A stretch of 64,000 bases of DNA from Cladocopium goreaui (lineage: Eukaryota > Sar > Dinophyceae > Suessiales > Symbiodiniaceae). The translations under genes were made by a program, and so were the position numbers. The stretch lies in NCBI GenBank assembly GCA_947184155.2, contig CAMXCT020001391.1, forward strand, positions 677,951-741,950, read 5' to 3'. Below, piece by piece: positions 42,596 through 53,151 of the stretch; position 1 is the stretch's first letter; each line of letters begins with the position of its first letter. The notes beneath the pieces are model-generated. The model saw nothing but the letters and a program-made list of their open reading frames with translations. It did not search any database and was not told the origin of the DNA.

Positions 42596-43259
42596 GTTAA
42601 ACAGTGGGTTTTGGGCTGGTGAAAAACCAACTTGTCGGCAAAAAACGGCAGGTGGTTCAGCCACCGAAAATATCGGAATGTGATTGGGAAACATTCTGGA
42701 ATCATCATTGCTAATGTGGTTGAAGTGTTTAAATTGAACATAACAATATTTGAGACCACCAGACAAGCGAAGCGAAGCCACAGCTCGCCCAATGGGCTGT
42801 TCGTGGAATGGCTTGAAGTGCCCACTCCAAAGCTGTTTGGCTCCTACAGTAGGGCCCCCAGGATGGAGCCGAGGACAGGGTCGAGCATATCACAGTATGT
42901 TTGAATCAGAGGTGTGTGGATGCGTATGGAATGACAAAAAACAGGGCCTTGCGATTGCCCCTCTAGATGATTTTCTTTGCAATAGGTTTGGGTTTGCGAC
43001 CATCCGTTGCGGTTCAGAACTGGTTGTTGCAAACTAGTGTTTCCAGATCTATGATCTGTGTATCTAAGAGTTTTGCACTCAATATTACTGTAGTAGAAAG
43101 AAGTGTTGGAAAAGAAGCAAGCAGATGTGTCCTTGACCAAAGGCCTAGTGAAGGAAGGCACAGTAATCAAAATCAATAAATCCCCCATCATTGGATATGG
43201 CAAAACCATTGCAAAACCATTAATGGTGGGTTTTCCAGCAAGCCATGTAAAACCAGAGG

Positions 43260-43393
43260 GAAAATCTCATCCAACCAGAACAACCAGAACAACCAGAACA
43301 TCCGCAGCTGTGCCATGAAACCGTGGCGGTTGCTTTGCTAAGACCCCTTTGGATGGGCAGAAGACATGCTGCAGCACCTGAGTTCTGTCAAGG
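43260..43393 (+). CDS. Putative internal exon
   Basis: The frame HPQLCHETVAVALLRPLWMG, RRHAAAPEFCQG ends at a AGG/GTAAGC donor, a strong match. The start may be the ccgcag at about 43309 or further upstream through a CCAGAACAA triplicate. It may be part of the ankyrin gene. Confidence 0.6.
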
Positions 43394-44009
43394 GTAAGCA
43401 TTGGGCCAGGAGGTGCAGCAGGCTATATCTTTAGCAACCCCCAGAAAGAAACACAAGCAAAATGATTTCAAATTAATGACACATTATATTATTTATGTTT
43501 CTATATACTAGTATTTCTATTGTTTTTTTTTTTTGTGTGTGTGTTTGCTATTATATATATAAATTGTATTACACATATGTACACATATTATGGAATGCAA
43601 CACTTACTCAGCTTTATGCATTGTTTGGGAATCTCCCAAACTAAATGGACATTTACATACATGGAAAATCATCCAACTAAATATAAGGTGTTTCAAGGAG
43701 GGTAACTTGTTTGCATGGTGTTTGATCTGGCTATGATGGCTTTAATCGACAACTAACTAATTTAAATTTGATAACTGAAATTGTATTTGATTCAAGACCT
43801 TACTATTGCAAGCAGGGCAATGTTTGAAATATGTCTGGTGTGTCAAATCAATTTTTTGGATTGACAGTGCCGGCACACCGTAGCATTGAGCCAGTGGATA
43901 TTGGTATTTCCAGTAGGAGTAACCCCAAATCATTGGTTTCATGCAGCTTTTGGATATGACTTGGAGCCACTTATTTCTACTGTTGGAAACCCTCATATGA
44001 CATCTGATC

Positions 44010-44112
44010 AGAGCGATTCCACACGGCAGCGAGCCGCTCCGAGCCACAAGGCACTTTGCTTTCTGAGCGTCATTTTCCTAAAGCTGCAGGCAAGGATTTG
44101 GGAATCTCTCAG
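44010..44112 (+). CDS. Possible exon, frame uncertain
   Basis: The frame ERFHTAASRSEPQGTLLSER, HFPKAAGKDLGISQT follows gatcag. Another plus frame is open through the same bases. Low to moderate support. Confidence 0.35.
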
Positions 44113-44147
44113 ACGTGACATAACATGACAAAAAGAAGAAATACCTT

Positions 44148-44296
44148 TCGTTTGTGGATACCTCATGATGCTTGGATTTGCTGGCGAAGCAGAGAGGGTT
44201 GAAGAACTGAAAGTAAGAGCTCCGGCCAGCGTAAAGGATACCGAACGGAATCCAACTTCCAAATTCTGCACGTGCCCGTGCCAGGGTCAAACTTGG
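44148..44296 (+). CDS. Internal exon, unknown protein
   Basis: The frame LMMLGFAGEAERVEELKVRA, PASVKDTERNPTSKFCTCPC and QGQTW ends at G/GTAAAT. GC-rich, protein-like, with a C-x-C-x-C trio. The following intron starts with 13 bp and then a family-1 element (44310), a close pairing of exon and element. The 5' border is uncertain. Confidence 0.65.
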
Positions 44297-44309
44297 GTAA
44301 ATTACATAT

Positions 44310-44420
44310 CTGGTTGGTGGTTTGGAACATGAATTTTATGACTGTCCATTCAGTTGGGAATGTCATTATCCCAACTGACGAACTCATATTTTTCAGAGGG
44401 GTAGGTATACCACCAACCAG
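44310..44420. mobile_element. Small TIR element, family 1 (copy C)
   Basis: The best-preserved ends: CTGGTTGGTGGTTTGGAACA at the left and ATACCACCAACCAG at the right. The middle has a local inverted pair, CCATTCAGTTGGGAATG / CATTATCCCAACTGACG. Confidence 0.85.
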
Positions 44421-44923
44421 TTGTATACTGAGGGGCTGGTCATGAATCCATGTGGATTTATATGGCATCTTTCGGGATGGATGACTACCACATGTAGCGT
44501 ATCTTTTGACGGCACATGTGGCCGTAACTCGTATGTAATCCCCAAAAAGGATGGGAAACAGCTTAAGTTGACCACTTTCGAGGATTGGATTTTCCATGTT
44601 CTCTCGGGTTAGAGAGATATTCCATACACACCAGAATTGGTTTCAAGGAAAATCTACAGGAGAGCCTTGCGGAGTCAAAACCATGCTTCCCTGTAGATAT
44701 TCCGTTCAATCAATGCATTGAATGTATACCCTCTGGTAATTATTCTGACAGTTTGCTTTGGAAAATGCTTATGCATAGGAGTAAGTCATGACCAGAGACC
44801 AGAGCTTATATCGAAATGTTACCAGTCATTTATATTTCATTAAATTATATTTCATTATATAAATCCACTATTGTCACATTGTTGTTGGTTAAACGGTTAA
44901 ACCCTATGTTTCTTCATCCCCAG

Positions 44924-45010
44924 TGTTTGTTGGTCCCCATCAATGCTGACAGATGTCGCAGATTTGCCACTTTTGAACAGCTGAGCGTAGGCGTTCTGCT
45001 GGGCTCATGA
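44924..45010 (+). CDS. Putative exon, unknown protein
   Basis: A ttcatccccag acceptor is followed by CLLVPINADRCRRFATFEQL, SVGVLLGS and TGA at 45008-45010. A GTAGGC donor at 44988 may end it earlier. The frame is protein-like. No domain is recognised. Confidence 0.6.
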   Translation, partial: CLLVPINADRCRRFATFEQLSVGVLLGS

Positions 45011-45537
45011 TGCATCGCTCGGCGCCCGGTTCCAAGGCAATGCGGTCTTGGGAAGGGTTGGGTACACATAAAAAAAACCTTGGTACCACCGTCTATCACC
45101 TGGGTCAATCTTTGGTGGTTGAAAAATCACGTTCTGATTTCCCAAGACTTGGAATAGTTTTGTGGATTATCCCCAGGATGCTTTGGGACACGTGGCTCAA
45201 CTACAGACTTCAAAGCCTGGAAAATGATCGGTCAAGCGGGTTTTGCGCAGTGTGCTTCTTCTCATTTAATATAATGTAGTTGTTCATGTCGGTCATTCTA
45301 TTTCATTCTGCTTCATCTTCACCGGAATATATTCTGACATACACAACTTGATATTATTAAATGGCATGATTTAGCAACTATATGAACATCATAAAACCAC
45401 TATACATCTCTATGGAAACACCAAACAAAGATAGAAAACGTAGAAGCTTGTTCACATAGTGCGGAATTACCTTTCTAATTTTTGGTGGCTATTATGATAT
45501 ACATACACAGATATATACTGTATATATATATATATAT

Positions 45538-45990
45538 TATCCTTCCTGTAAACTAAGATGGGTGTGGAAAAGCCACCCTTTGTAATTTGTAGATCATTTT
45601 CCTAGGGTTCCTCACACGTTTTCCACCTCATTGGTTTACATCCGTGTGATCTCCAGGCCGCCCTCCGATCTTGCAGCGTGCGGTACGTGATGCAGATTCC
45701 CCGCGCGGGACGGTGGAGAATCCGCCGCTTGCTGAAAGGCACAGCCGGTGGCGATCCTTGAAGCATACCTGGCATAGCAACCCCCCGATAGAAACGTTTT
45801 AAGTCCTTCCAGGATGAAAAAAGATCGCCTTTTTCCCATTTTTCCCCATAGTCTCCAGGTTTCGAACGTTTCTATCTGTTTGGGGTTTTTTTAAACTTTC
45901 ATCTGATATAGCTTTGGAAACTGGCCCTGTTCTATTTGATTTACTTGTGAAAATGGTGGTTTTCTATGGCTATGTTATTTTACTGCAGGG
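45538..45990. other. Decayed family-2 pieces around an exon
   Basis: ATGGGTGTGGAAAAGCCACC (about 45559) and GATATAGCTTTGGAAACTGG plus TGGCTATGTTATTTTACTGC (45905-45985) look like degraded family-2 ends on both sides of the exon at 45657. They are too divergent to delimit. Confidence 0.35.
45657..45761 (+). CDS. Internal exon, very basic
   Basis: After gatctccag the frame AALRSCSVRYVMQIPRAGRW, RIRRLLKGTAGGDP runs to TGA at 45759-45761. A GC donor (AAAG/GCACAG) near 45738 would end it after RRLLK. High GC and Arg-rich, like the end of an ankyrin or nucleic-acid-binding segment. Function is unknown. Confidence 0.68.
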   Translation, partial: AALRSCSVRYVMQIPRAGRWRIRRLLKGTAGGDP

Positions 45991-46792
45991 CATCATGTGG
46001 TGAACCCAACGGGGAACACTAGATTATATAATCTACAATAAGAAAAGAGAGAGAGAGAGAGCCCTGCAATTGGATTGTACCATATTGTACCATATTGTAC
46101 CATGTTTTTGACTTGGACCTAAGTTTGAGTATTGTTTGGGAGCACTCAAGAACCTTCGAAGCTTGGAATTTATTGTTGGTTGATCACATGGAATATCTAG
46201 ACATGGATATGATTGGCAACTGGAATTAAACCCGATCAGAGTCAATCAGTATCACTGGGACATTCGGATAGAACATGATAGAACCTGATTGCGAGTGGTG
46301 GATCGTAGGTTCAGTTAGAAGTTTCCAATATAGAAATTCAATGACAAATGAAACTGATTTGAGCCTCGTTTTTCGACCATAAACCTCGCTTTATTATGGG
46401 ATTCGTGTCCTACATCGAAATGTTTGTCTCAGATACTGTGAGTGTGTAAAATCGGAAGGCAAACGCCAGGGGGTTGAACCCGCGATGAGATTACTTTCAT
46501 GAGGCCAACAGAATATCATAGCATGAATGTCACCAGTTCATTGTTATTTTGTATTTTTCGGGTTGCAGTGCTTGCGGCCATTTTAATTTATTCAAACTTG
46601 TTCATGTACTTTGGTGCGTTAACTTGCCATCATATATACAGCCAGCACTTCTGTGGATTTCAATCTATTGGCAGTGGCCTACTGGAGTGTCACATTGGAT
46701 TCCGGATTGACCCTGCCATTTTCGATGGTGACAAGCCCCAGATTCCTCAGTGATGTGGGCCGGTTTAGAATGTCCATGTGGGCCGGGGGGGG

Positions 46793-46924
46793 CAAAAAAG
46801 TGCCCAGCCCGGACCCAGCTCGATCCAGCTGCTCCGAGCTCCGAGGTATGATATCTTAGCTTTGCCCCGCGGATGTTCCAAGGAGGACATCAAACCCGCC
46901 TTTCGCATCTTGCCGTCATGGCCA
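46793..46924 (+). pseudogene. J-domain-like fragment lacking HPD
   Basis: The open frame IQLLRAPRYDILALPRGCSK, EDIKPAFRILPSWPRGAPGS matches helices I and II of a DnaJ J domain (Y-x-I-L-x-L-P-x-x-x-S-x-x-x-I-K-x-A-F-R). At the expected HPD tripeptide it has W-P-R-G, although a following APGSPSW recalls the usual NPGSPE. J domains stimulate Hsp70 ATPase through HPD, so this copy should be inactive. Intronless over the domain; perhaps a decayed retrocopy or a diverged J-like exon. Confidence 0.5.
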
Positions 46925-47035
46925 AGGGGGGCCCCTGGTAGTCCAAGCTGGCAACATACAAACTATATATTCAATGTTCCATCCATATGCAGGTGAATTG
47001 ATGATACAAGATGCCGGTTTCCTCGTTTGCATATA

Positions 47036-47135
47036 GATATAAAATATATGTATATATATCATATATATATATATCATATATCTATATATCATATATATAT
47101 ATATCACATATATATATATATCATATATATATATA
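47036..47135. repeat. (TATATCA)n / TA microsatellite
   Basis: About eight alternating TA and ATCATA blocks. Confidence 0.9.
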
Positions 47136-47621
47136 TTACAGTATGTGTGATTTCTGGAAGGTGGATATAGGTGGATGATGAAGAACTGCGCGCTATTAAA
47201 AAAAGGCCTCGGTGCCTGTGGAAGATCCATCATGGATTAATCGTAAATTCCCATCGGAACATGAATGTTCCACTTGTATCCACTTGTTATGTGTCAGTTC
47301 ATTGCAGCTATATCATTGTAATTATAGCATGCAAAATCATGATGGGTTGCCACTTGCCAGCCCTGATTCCAAACAATGACCTGAAGCTCAGGGATCATCC
47401 ACTTGTTTGGGTGACCAATGGGCTAGCTGCAGACAATCATCAATGGAATCAAGGAAAGAGATGGTGTAGCTGTGGGGTAGGTATAGGTCTTCTTTTTAGT
47501 GATAGGTCTTGCTGTGATTTAGTACCCAGACCAACTTTGAATGACTACATTCACCGTTCTTCACCATATGATGATCCACCTAAGCTTGCCACCAGAGATA
47601 CGACGGTGTACATTTTCCCAG

Positions 47622-47681
47622 TGCCGTGGCACCATGGTTGCTACTCTCGGCAGTCGGCATCAGAGTCAGGCCAGTTGGCAC
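47622..47681 (+). CDS. Putative exon, frame ambiguous
   Basis: It has an acattttcccag acceptor and a C/GTGAGC donor. Three frames are open across these 60 nt (AVAPWLLLSAVGIRVRPVG; PWHHGCYSRQSASESGQLA; CRGTMVATLGSRHQSQASWH), and two continue past the donor to 47746 or beyond. The splice borders, not the frame, are the main support. Confidence 0.48.
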
Positions 47682-47983
47682 GTGAGCTGCACCCGGATGT
47701 GCCAGAAACGGGAAATGAGGCAGGCTCTTTGCCGGTCGTGGGCTAAAGTTGGGTTCAGACTGCTTGAATTAATTTTATACTCTGCATAGAGAGATAGACA
47801 GTATCGAATCCCAACATCTAACTAACATCTAACTGGAAAAAGAACCAATTCCAAATTCATGTTCCTTCTGTGGTGTGTCCCCTGTTGTTTGAGTGATTTA
47901 GCGTTTGGTGTTCTTGTTGCACACCAAGCATCTCCTCATTTATATCTCGCCCTAGACCCAGTAGTAGTCGACCAAACTTGCAG

Positions 47984-48055
47984 CGTCCAAAGTGGGTCCA
48001 GCTCGACCGCAGGAGAGTTTCAAACACCTGGTGTGGGCCATGAGAGAACTCTCAA
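47984..48055 (+). CDS. Internal exon, unknown protein
   Basis: Between aacttgcag and an A/GTGAGA donor. The frame SKVGPARPQESFKHLVWAMR, ELS is helical at the end. A TAG lies in frame just upstream of the acceptor, so the border is well placed. Confidence 0.66.
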
Positions 48056-48164
48056 GTGAGAAGGGCCGTCGACGCTGGGGTGTGCCAGGCGCAACGCAAA
48101 GCAACATGCGGTGCTGGATTTTTTTCTTGTACTGTTTAAGGCGGATAAATTTGATATGTTTATT

Positions 48165-48165
48165 G

Positions 48166-48197
<32 letters not shown>

Positions 48198-48394
48198 TAG
48201 AGAGATAGAGAGATAGAGAGATAGAGATAGAAACAGAGATAGAGATAGAGAATGATAGAGACATAGATATGGTATAGTTATGGATATGATATAGTTATAG
48301 ATATGATATAGATATGATATAGATATGATTTAGGTATGCTATAGAGATGCTATAGATATGATATAGATATGGTGTATATATATATGTACATATT

Positions 48395-48400
<6 letters not shown>
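48165..48400. repeat. (GACA)n, (GATAGA)n and (GATATA)n microsatellites
   Basis: GACA repeats grade into GATAGA, then into GATATGATATA, then CA and TA blocks to about 48490. Confidence 0.92.
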
Positions 48401-48425
<25 letters not shown>

Positions 48426-49040
48426 CATTATTCACAAATTGGTAAATAGGTAAAGGTAATTTGATATATATATATATATATATATACGTATATACATATA
48501 CATTTAATTATATATATTAATTCTATATATATATATGATTCATATGATACTATGGATGCATGGGAATGCGAATTTGATGACGTTGTGAAATCTTTTCAAC
48601 GATGGAGATAGACACAATAATTGGCTGCAGAATTTTGGTGACTGCTCAGTTTTTGGACTATGACAATCTAAAATGGGCATGGTAGATCCATTTCTGTTTG
48701 TTGTTCGTTTACAAAGGATTTGTGATTGTTTAATTTTCAGGCACATCCATGTCATTTCCAAACATGCAGGTTGGATCCAGAATCTCGGAATGTGCCATAC
48801 TAATTCAAGTTTCTGGCACCTGACACATGGATTTATGATGATTTATCATGATTTACCTATATTTTGGCAATTTGTTTCACTGCTATGCGTTGCTGGCGTT
48901 CTCTTTTCACTGGTCTTTTCACTGGTCCTTGCTGGCGTTTTTTCCCAGTCAGACACGCCTCTGTGGTCCAGGTTCAATGCCTGAAAATCACCCATTTTTA
49001 ATTGAAACTAGTCTTCCAACCCCGATGACTGCCAGGGTCT

Positions 49041-49188
49041 ATGTTAATTTACCAGAGGGTACCCTCTGGTTATTTAACATAGACATGGCTTTGGAAAATG
49101 GCCCGTAGAAACAGATGATTTTCCCAGCTAGAAACCTCCATTTATGGTTGGGATTTTCCATGGCTATGTTAGTCATAACCAGATGGTA
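49041..49188. mobile_element. Family-2 elements abutting end to end (copy c)
   Basis: TTAATTTACCAGAGGGTA (49044-49061), an isolated right end, runs straight into TACCCTCTGGTTATTTAACA, the left end of a fuller copy that closes at about 49188 with TAGTCATAACCAGATGGTA. The junction is a perfect palindrome, TACCAGAGGGTACCCTCTGG. Confidence 0.75.
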
Positions 49189-49769
49189 GCCTAGTTTGGG
49201 ATGGGCTAATCGACCCTGAGAATCCAATGAATTGTGCCATGTTTCGTCTTGGACGGTCCTGCACAGACGGTTCCAGTAGAAGCAGGGACTTGGGACTTGT
49301 CTTTTCTGCATGTTTAGACAACATTATTGGACATATTAGACATGAACATTAAAATCATTCAAGATATCTGTCAATGATGTTACCAACCTTAGAAACCCTC
49401 AATATGAAGCCCCGGCAAAAAAACAACTTAGATAGATATTTCACGTCAAATATTAAGATTACCTATATGTTTCACGAGTTTTCCACTTGCAAAATTAAAT
49501 AAGAGAGTGCTTGGGAGGCGACCTCACCGGAGCGTCTCTGGAAGAAATTTCCTTGGAAGCTGAGGCCAGGGCGGAGTTGGTTTCATAAATCGAACTGATT
49601 AATCTAATTATGGATATATGTGGAAATCTAACAATGTCCCTCTTATTTTCCATCTCTAACTTTGGACTACGGATCATGAGTCCCTGCTTAGAGTGGCGCG
49701 GTGAAACCAGAAATGTGCCAATATGCAAAAGGGATCCGAAGAGGTGACAGGTTTTATCATAGTCCTGTG

Positions 49770-49878
49770 TACCCTCTGGTAAACTAACATAGCTATTGAA
49801 AATGGCCATAGAAATAGTGGATTTACCCATTGAAAATGGTGATTTTCCATAGTTTTTTTGTATGTTTACCAGAGGGTA
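49770..49878. mobile_element. Small TIR element, family 2 (copy d)
   Basis: Near-complete copy: TACCCTCTGGTAAACTAACA at the left and GTTTACCAGAGGGTA at the right, with ATAGCTATTGAAAATGG and ATGGTGATTTTCCATAG as inner inverted pairs. Confidence 0.82.
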
Positions 49879-50255
49879 ATTGTTGAATGTCTCATGGTTT
49901 TGAACCACAACCCTGAAGTGCATCCTGTTCCTGTTTCACTGTAGGATCTGTAGATGTTTGACAGCATGGAGCGACCCATACCCTTGTCCGCAGTTTCTGC
50001 AACCTTGTAGATTGTAGTCATAAATCCCCTACGGGAAGTATAGCCACCCATGACAACAATGAGTTCTATCCCAGAATTGGTTGAAGGCTGAAGGGAACAT
50101 TCACGGACTGTACCGGGAATCAATCATTGAGATTGGAAAAAACAGGGTTTGCAGCTAGGATTTTCCCATGAACGCACATAAACTGTAAACCAACCATCAA
50201 CTGTATGGCATTGAAGGCTTGATCACTGCACCTTTGGACTGAAAATCACCCGCAG

Positions 50256-50347
50256 GATTTTGCCTTTGACATGCGAGACTGGCCATTTGAAGAGCTGGAA
50301 GATTTGCTTCGTTTATCGGAGGAGGCTGGCATTGGACATCAAATTGG
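50256..50347 (+). CDS. Internal exon, acidic helical
   Basis: A cacccgcag acceptor opens DFAFDMRDWPFEELEDLLRL, SEEAGIGHQI and ends GG/GTGATC. The amphipathic acidic helix is clear. It joins in phase with the exon at 50585. No family is recognised. Confidence 0.8.
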
Positions 50348-50584
50348 GTGATCATTAAGGCGCCCGCATTCGGAAGGATTATCATCATTTTCACTAAGAA
50401 CTGCGTTGTTTTTTTTTTTGGGGGGGTGGTATATAAATCCCATGTCAGCACCCCAGAAAAAGGGGGGGCACCTCCCAAACTTGATGTTCCATCATCATTT
50501 TCCCATCAAAGTTTGCATAGTTTGGGGTGACATTATTTTGAGACACACGCAGGTGTTTTCCTTGTCGTTGTCATTTTTCTGCAG

Positions 50585-50672
50585 GAATTTTCCAACAGCC
50601 TCCGCTTCTGGACCTTGTGAAGACACATATTTGGGATGCAGCGACGCTACCAACCAGATTTTGACTCGATGA
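50585..50672 (+). CDS. Exon phase-linked to 50256, possibly C-terminal
   Basis: After tttctgcag the in-phase frame NFPTASASGPCEDTYLGCSD, ATNQILTR ends with TGA at 50670-50672. Another frame (IFQQPPLLDLVKTHIWDAAT) is also open, but does not match the phase of the preceding exon. Confidence 0.58.
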
Positions 50673-51180
50673 CATTGGATCTCCCATCCAGACGAGAACA
50701 TGACCGCTGACAAACACGGGCACTACATGTGGGCATGTTAGGGACTACAGTACGTATGAATACGAGTGAAATATATCAAAATGGGCAATTCCCCAAAGCC
50801 TGGTTCACCTTCAAGAGGGTTAAATCGCTATCTGTGATTTTGTTTCGCAAGAACTGTCACACACAGAAGTCATTTAGGTTCAGGAAACGGCCACCAAGCA
50901 CCAAGCTGCAAAACCAACAGTTTTGTTTGCTTCCCCCAAAGGCCCCACGGTTATTGGCTGGGGGGTACACCTCATTTTCAGACAGATGAATCAAGTTGTT
51001 AAGTCTCCCATTTTGCTCCCCACATATCATCACATGATTTATCATGATATTCATATTATATTTTGATTATATTTCTTTAATGTTACGTCCATACTATTAT
51101 GTCTAATATGTTATTCCTATGTTATTTCTATGTTAGTCCTAGGGTATTCCCATGGCCCCCATGGAGTTTCACACCATCAG

Positions 51181-51318
51181 GCCATGGACGTCAGTGAGGA
51201 CGCCATGCAGGACGTCCGCACCACGTGGACGGACGATGGCCAGGGATGCCTGGAACGGCCTGGGATTGGCGATATCCGGGGATACCCCAGTTATTTGAAG
51301 ATAGAAAATGACTGCTTG
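51181..51318 (+). CDS. Internal exon whose donor lies in a family-1 element
   Basis: After acaccatcag the frame AMDVSEDAMQDVRTTWTDDG, QGCLERPGIGDIRGYPSYLK and IENDC runs into the left end of a family-1 element (51312). The likely donor, CTTG/GTGGTT, is the element's own terminal sequence. The peptide is acidic with a Gly/Pro tail. Confidence 0.66.
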
Positions 51319-51477
51319 GTGGTTTGGATACATGGACATTTTATGACTTTCCATATATTGGGAATAGGAATTTTATGACTTTCCATTTATTGGATATGAA
51401 TAATCATCCCAACTGTTGGTCAACATTTCCGAACTCCATCATTTTTCAGAGGGGTAGGTGGCTCAACCACCAACCAG
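51312..51477. mobile_element. Small TIR element, family 1 (copy D)
   Basis: Left end CTGCTTGGTGGTTTGGATAC, right end CTCAACCACCAACCAG. Longer than other copies because ATTTTATGACTTTCCAT is duplicated inside. Confidence 0.82.
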
Positions 51478-51619
51478 ATTAGAGGTTCTAATCCATTGGA
51501 TTTGGGGGTACTCTAAGTACACCATTTTCAGACAAACCTTTGCTTTTGTTTGCCCGAAATCATTTGAAATCGAAAATTGCATGTCTAGCCTCAACAAACG
51601 TAATCCTTAATCCTTAGGC

Positions 51620-52400
51620 AGATTACGGATTGCCAAATTTTCGAATTATGTGGTTTGGACGGATTACGGATTGAAAGCCGCAACCCCCGTAGAGGATGAT
51701 GACCAGCATGCTAATTTGAGGAAGTTTTCCTTGCGTTTCGTTTGTGAGTGTGGTGTTTGGATTCGTTTTTGCGATCTATCAGAGCTCATTTTGGCTCCTC
51801 CGTGTTTTGGTTTTCCCTCTCTTTCTTGAGCGCAATGCCTTGCACGTCTGGATTGCAACAACGTAGCCACCTTTGCGGCCTGGGTCAAAGAACAACTGAG
51901 TGTATCTGCTGCTAGCCACAACCCCCAAAAGTTGCAAATTCCCGAGATTTAGCTCTTCGGGGGTTGTGGCAGCCCGTGTGCCTGACTTCTGAGCATTTTA
52001 CATCATTTTAGATGTAGGTTACAAGGTCCAAGTGGAAATTGCAAGGGCTGGACAGGAGGCACCCGTACGTGCTTCAGACGAACAGCTGCTTCCTGTCGGA
52101 TGATGTACTTCCTTATGCTGAGCGTGCTGCCACGTCTGGCCTTGGGTAAAGCAGAAAACAAACTTCTACAGCCTACCTCATAGCTCGCCAAACCACAACC
52201 CCCAAAAGCTGGAAATTCCACACATTTACCTCTTCGGGGGTTATGGGAACCCGCGTGCTACGCAAAAAAGAAGCGCAACGACCAGGTTCACAGGGTAAGG
52301 TTTCAGGGGTTGTGAACGGATTACGGATTAGAACGCTTTACGGATTATTCGGTTCGGATTGAGCCCTTTTTTAGCATTAGCAGCTTTACGGATTAGTTTT
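51620..52400. repeat. Paired hairpin introns with a TTACGGATT motif cluster
   Basis: CCACAACCCCCAAAAG at about 51917 and 52193 each face a downstream CTTCGGGGGTTRTGG (51957, 52243), so two similar hairpins of about 65 bp flank the exon at 52018. The motif TTACGGATT occurs about six times (51625, 51664, 52320, 52340, 52385 and nearby), mostly at the outer edges. Confidence 0.7.
52018..52145 (+). CDS. Internal exon, frame set by phase
   Basis: Acceptor tagatgtag, donor TTGG/GTAAAG. The frame in phase with exon 52987 reads GPSGNCKGWTGGTRTCFRRT then MMYFLMLSVLPRLAL, which would place a hydrophobic, signal- or anchor-like run before the next exon. The frame with the best third-position GC instead reads VTRSKWKLQGLDRRHPYVLQ. 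The exon looks real but the frame is open. Confidence 0.66.
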
Positions 52401-52986
52401 ACAAGCGCGCGCACTTTGATGAACCCGCATGTTGTTGTTAAATACATGTGCCATATTGTACCATCATGTACCAACACTTACTCTGCAAATTTAGACGAAT
52501 GTTGCCAAATATGGGATGGTATGTGCTAACGAAGGATTTTGATGATTTTTGATGGATTTTGATGTTTGATTTGTTTGAAGTTGGCCACTTGCTCTTGAGT
52601 TGGGACCCGGCCAGAAAGATTGTGTATTGTAGCGTTCTTCTTCTCTTGTTTTACCACAATTTCCTCTATAGTTTAGTTACTTTTTCAGTTCTCATGTTGC
52701 TTAGTGAACACTAGTAATTCCCATTAATTAGTAGTTGTTTCAATTCCCGTTAGTTCTTCCCGTGTGTTTGACCTTTCCAATCTCCGCGGCTGGAGGTTTT
52801 GTATTGGAGGAGCCCAGCCGCAGAGGGCAGGGACAACTAAGAACATGACTGACATCGGAGAAGACAACATTAGGATTTTGAGGGAGAGAGATTATTGGAG
52901 CTGAGAACTCAAGCTGGGATCTCTAGTTTTTGAATGTTTTTGAATGTGTTTTGATGCTTTTGGGTATTGAAAAATAGCCCTACCAG

Positions 52987-53151
52987 CTGGATATGGCCAG
53001 ACGTATTGGCCACGGATCTGCTGCGCAGCTACGCTTGACGTTCGTCAGGAGCGTGAGGGGAAGGAAGCACCAAGCCCCTTGAACTTCGACATGATCTACT
53101 TCAACAGCTGCCCGGAAAAGAATTCAGCAATGGCTGATAAACCCCCGTTTG
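52987..53151 (+). CDS. Internal exon, strong
   Basis: Between cctaccag and G/GTAATG. The frame GYGQTYWPRICCAATLDVRQ, EREGKEAPSPLNFDMIYFNS, CPEKNSAMADKPPF spans 165 nt with good borders and composition. If preceded by the hydrophobic reading of 52018, this could be the start of a luminal or secreted domain. No family is recognised. Confidence 0.8.

Noticed and set aside
42169-42825. 218-codon minus ORF
   Set aside because: It crosses the plus-strand ankyrin exon and a family-2 fragment. No protein-like segments outside those.
47171-47746. 191-codon plus ORF as one gene
   Set aside because: Only the 3' segment after 47622 has an acceptor and GC rise; the rest looks intronic.
51785-51805. Relict of the dinoflagellate spliced leader (CATTTTGGCTC)
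   Set aside because: Only about ten bases match, with the wrong flanks.
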